From an uncultured Rhodospirillaceae bacterium (GTDB lineage: Bacteria; Pseudomonadota; Alphaproteobacteria; CAAGCB01; CAG-977), in the NCBI GenBank assembly GCA_900553035.1, contig USCC01000081.1, forward strand, positions 1 to 9,451: DNA of 9,451 nt. Reading direction: 5' to 3'. The position numbers and the translations under genes were made by a program. Below, piece after piece: positions 8,713 to 9,451 of this stretch (position 1 is the first letter of the stretch; each line of letters opens with the position of its first letter). Under the pieces are notes generated by a model. It made no database searches and had not been told where the DNA came from. It saw nothing but the letters and a program-made list of their open reading frames with translations.

Positions 8713-8777
8713 GGACGCGTCCCTATGCTTTGTAAACCTTTTAAAAAGAAGCTTCATGTTAGTGGATTATTAAGAAA
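8713..8777. promoter_or_regulatory. Divergent intergenic region between the macroglobulin operon and the nuclease gene
   Basis: This is the only sequence available between two divergent start codons, so promoters for both directions are expected here or just inside the flanking genes. It is more AT-rich than its surroundings. AT-rich hexamers such as GATTAT (8765-8770, plus strand) and AATAAT on the minus strand could be -10 elements, but neither has a convincing -35 partner, so I do not assign a promoter. A perfect 10-base palindrome, GGACGCGTCC, lies at 8713-8722 against the macroglobulin start codon. Confidence 0.45.
8720..8724 (-). promoter_or_regulatory. Ribosome binding site that decides the macroglobulin start
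   Basis: AGGGA on the minus strand, seven bases before ATG 8712. The alternative in-frame ATG at 8757 has only an AT-rich sequence without purine-rich complementarity upstream, and would put 15 charged residues ahead of the signal peptide. The site therefore favours 8712. Confidence 0.6.
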
Positions 8778-9287
8778 ATGACCAGAAAAAAGCGGTTTAC
8801 CAAAAGGGAGATAAAATATCTTATCGGATTTCTTCTGGCTCTTCTGGGCGTTTATACGATTCAGGGAGACGGGCGTATTATTGACGGCGATACCCTGAAA
8901 ATCGGGACGGAGCGTATCCGGCTGGAAGGAATTGACGCCCCCGAATCCGATCAGATCTGCACCTGCGGCGGCCGGAAGGTCATGTGCGGCCGGGAAGCCA
9001 CGCGTGCCCTGCGTGCCTTTATCGGGACGGACGAAGTGGCCTGCCGCGCGGTTGAACGGGACAACTACGGGCGTCTGATCGGGGAATGCTTTGTCACGCG
9101 GGACGGCCGGGAAATCAGCCTCAACCGTTGGATGGCGGCGAACGGCCATGCTTTGGCGTACACACAGTATTCCATGAAATTTGCCGATGCCGAAGCCGAA
9201 GCGAAAAAAGCAAAACGCGGTGTGTGGGCCTGTTCCTTTTCCAAGCCCTGGGATTACCGGCGGGAACGGCGGCAGAGGCGACGTTGA
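8778..9287 (+). CDS. Membrane-anchored or secreted thermonuclease-like (SNase-fold) protein
   Basis: A 169-residue protein with a positively charged N-terminus, a hydrophobic segment at about 13-29 (uncleaved anchor or signal peptide) and an SNase domain. Compared with staphylococcal nuclease, the key residues are present: IDGDT at 35-39 (D38 matches the calcium ligand D21), RLEGIDAPE at 48-56 (R48 and E56 match R35 and E43, D53 matches D40), and DNYGR at 95-99 (R99 matches R87). It is therefore probably an active calcium-dependent nuclease acting outside the cytoplasm. A cysteine cluster CTCGGRKVMC (C61, C63, C70) plus C89, C104 and C152 suggests disulfides or a metal site, neither present in the cysteine-free staphylococcal enzyme. 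The tail RRERRQRRR is strongly basic. The start is fixed because TAG at 8760-8762 is in frame and the next methionine is at residue 69. The ribosome site is weak (TAAGAA). Its substrate in the cell is unknown. Confidence 0.92.
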   Translation: MTRKKRFTKREIKYLIGFLLALLGVYTIQGDGRIIDGDTLKIGTERIRLEGIDAPESDQICTCGGRKVMCGREATRALRAFIGTDEVACRAVERDNYGRLIGECFVTRDGREISLNRWMAANGHALAYTQYSMKFADAEAEAKKAKRGVWACSFSKPWDYRRERRQRRR

Positions 9288-9308
9288 ACCCCTGTTCATA
9301 AAAACCCT

Positions 9309-9337
9309 TTCACATTGCGGCATTTCCAGTGTATATT
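9309..9337 (+). promoter_or_regulatory. Predicted sigma-70-type promoter for the gene starting at 9375
   Basis: TTCACA (9309-9314) matches the -35 consensus at five of six bases and TATATT (9332-9337) matches the -10 consensus at five of six, with an ideal 17-base spacer. Transcription would begin near 9344, leaving a leader of about 30 bases that contains the ribosome site. The fit and position are good; activity is inferred. Confidence 0.6.
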
Positions 9338-9360
9338 GTTTCCTGTAAGTTGAAATACCG

Positions 9361-9367
9361 AAAGGAG
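9361..9367 (+). promoter_or_regulatory. Ribosome binding site of the gene starting at 9375
   Basis: AAAGGAG, a near-perfect Shine-Dalgarno sequence seven bases before ATG 9375. It is the main evidence that the short open frame at the right edge is a real gene. Confidence 0.75.
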
Positions 9368-9374
9368 CGAACTC

Positions 9375-9451
9375 ATGAAACGATTCCGGCTGTTTTTTAC
9401 AGCGCTTTGCTTTCTGCCAAAGATATGCTTTGCAATAGAACTGGTACCCCC
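9375..9451 (+). CDS. Exported protein of unknown function, only the signal peptide region visible
   Basis: Only 25 codons lie inside the window. They encode MKRFRLFFTALCFLPKICFA followed by IELVP: a basic start, a hydrophobic core and a plausible signal-peptidase site after CFA (residue 20). The cysteines at 12 and 18 do not form a convincing lipobox. A well-placed promoter and a strong ribosome site precede the ATG. The mature protein is outside the window, so no function can be proposed. It may be transcribed independently of the nuclease gene 87 bases upstream. Confidence 0.75.
   Translation, partial: MKRFRLFFTALCFLPKICFAIELVP

Noticed and set aside
8713..8757. Longer macroglobulin start at ATG 8757
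   Set aside because: It adds 15 residues, several of them basic, before the signal peptide and lacks a ribosome site; ATG 8712 has AGGGA at a good distance.
9285..9298. Small hairpin TGAAC-CCCT-GTTCA at the end of the nuclease gene, considered as a terminator
   Set aside because: The stem is only five pairs, starts in the stop codon and is followed by A-rich, not T-rich, sequence on the plus strand, so it does not look like an intrinsic terminator.
8754..9323. 189-codon open frame on the minus strand
   Set aside because: It is antisense to the nuclease gene, whose catalytic motifs are clear, so it is a shadow frame.
1..9451. Mobile elements, CRISPR arrays, tRNA or rRNA genes, attachment sites
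   Set aside because: No direct-repeat arrays, transposase or integrase motifs, cloverleaf-like segments or rRNA-like stretches were seen; nearly all of the window is accounted for by protein genes.

Overview
The window is a densely coding stretch of a Gram-negative chromosome. The evidence for this is a periplasmic alpha-2-macroglobulin paired with penicillin-binding protein 1C, exported proteins with Sec-type signal peptides, and AG-rich Shine-Dalgarno sites. The DNA is fairly GC-rich. A proteobacterium is the likeliest source, but the sequence alone does not fix the genus, and I see no plasmid, phage or insertion-sequence hallmark.

Layout: positions 1-8712 hold three genes on the minus strand, read right to left. 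The first is a very large alpha-2-macroglobulin family protein (8712 to 2791, 1973 residues). It is followed by the bifunctional transglycosylase/transpeptidase PBP1C (2775 to 655) and then the first 213 codons of a U32-family protein resembling TrhP/YegQ (640 to beyond the left edge). The gaps between them are 15 and 14 bases, so they are very likely one operon. A 65-base divergent intergenic region (8713-8777) separates this operon from a plus-strand gene for a membrane-anchored or secreted staphylococcal-nuclease-like protein (8778-9287). After an 87-base gap with a good sigma-70-type promoter, a second plus-strand gene for an exported protein begins at 9375 and runs off the right edge.

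How the parts fit: pairing of bacterial alpha-2-macroglobulin with PBP1C is a known arrangement, as in the yfhM-pbpC locus of Escherichia coli. It has been interpreted as periplasmic defence: the macroglobulin traps proteases entering through a damaged envelope while PBP1C helps repair peptidoglycan. The core of this window is therefore a recognised system. Its less ordinary points are a roughly 120-residue Pro/Ala/acidic tail with an embedded cationic amphipathic patch on the macroglobulin, the absence of a lipoprotein cysteine on that protein, and the co-directional tRNA-modification-type U32 gene. I found no convincing evidence for an entirely undescribed system.
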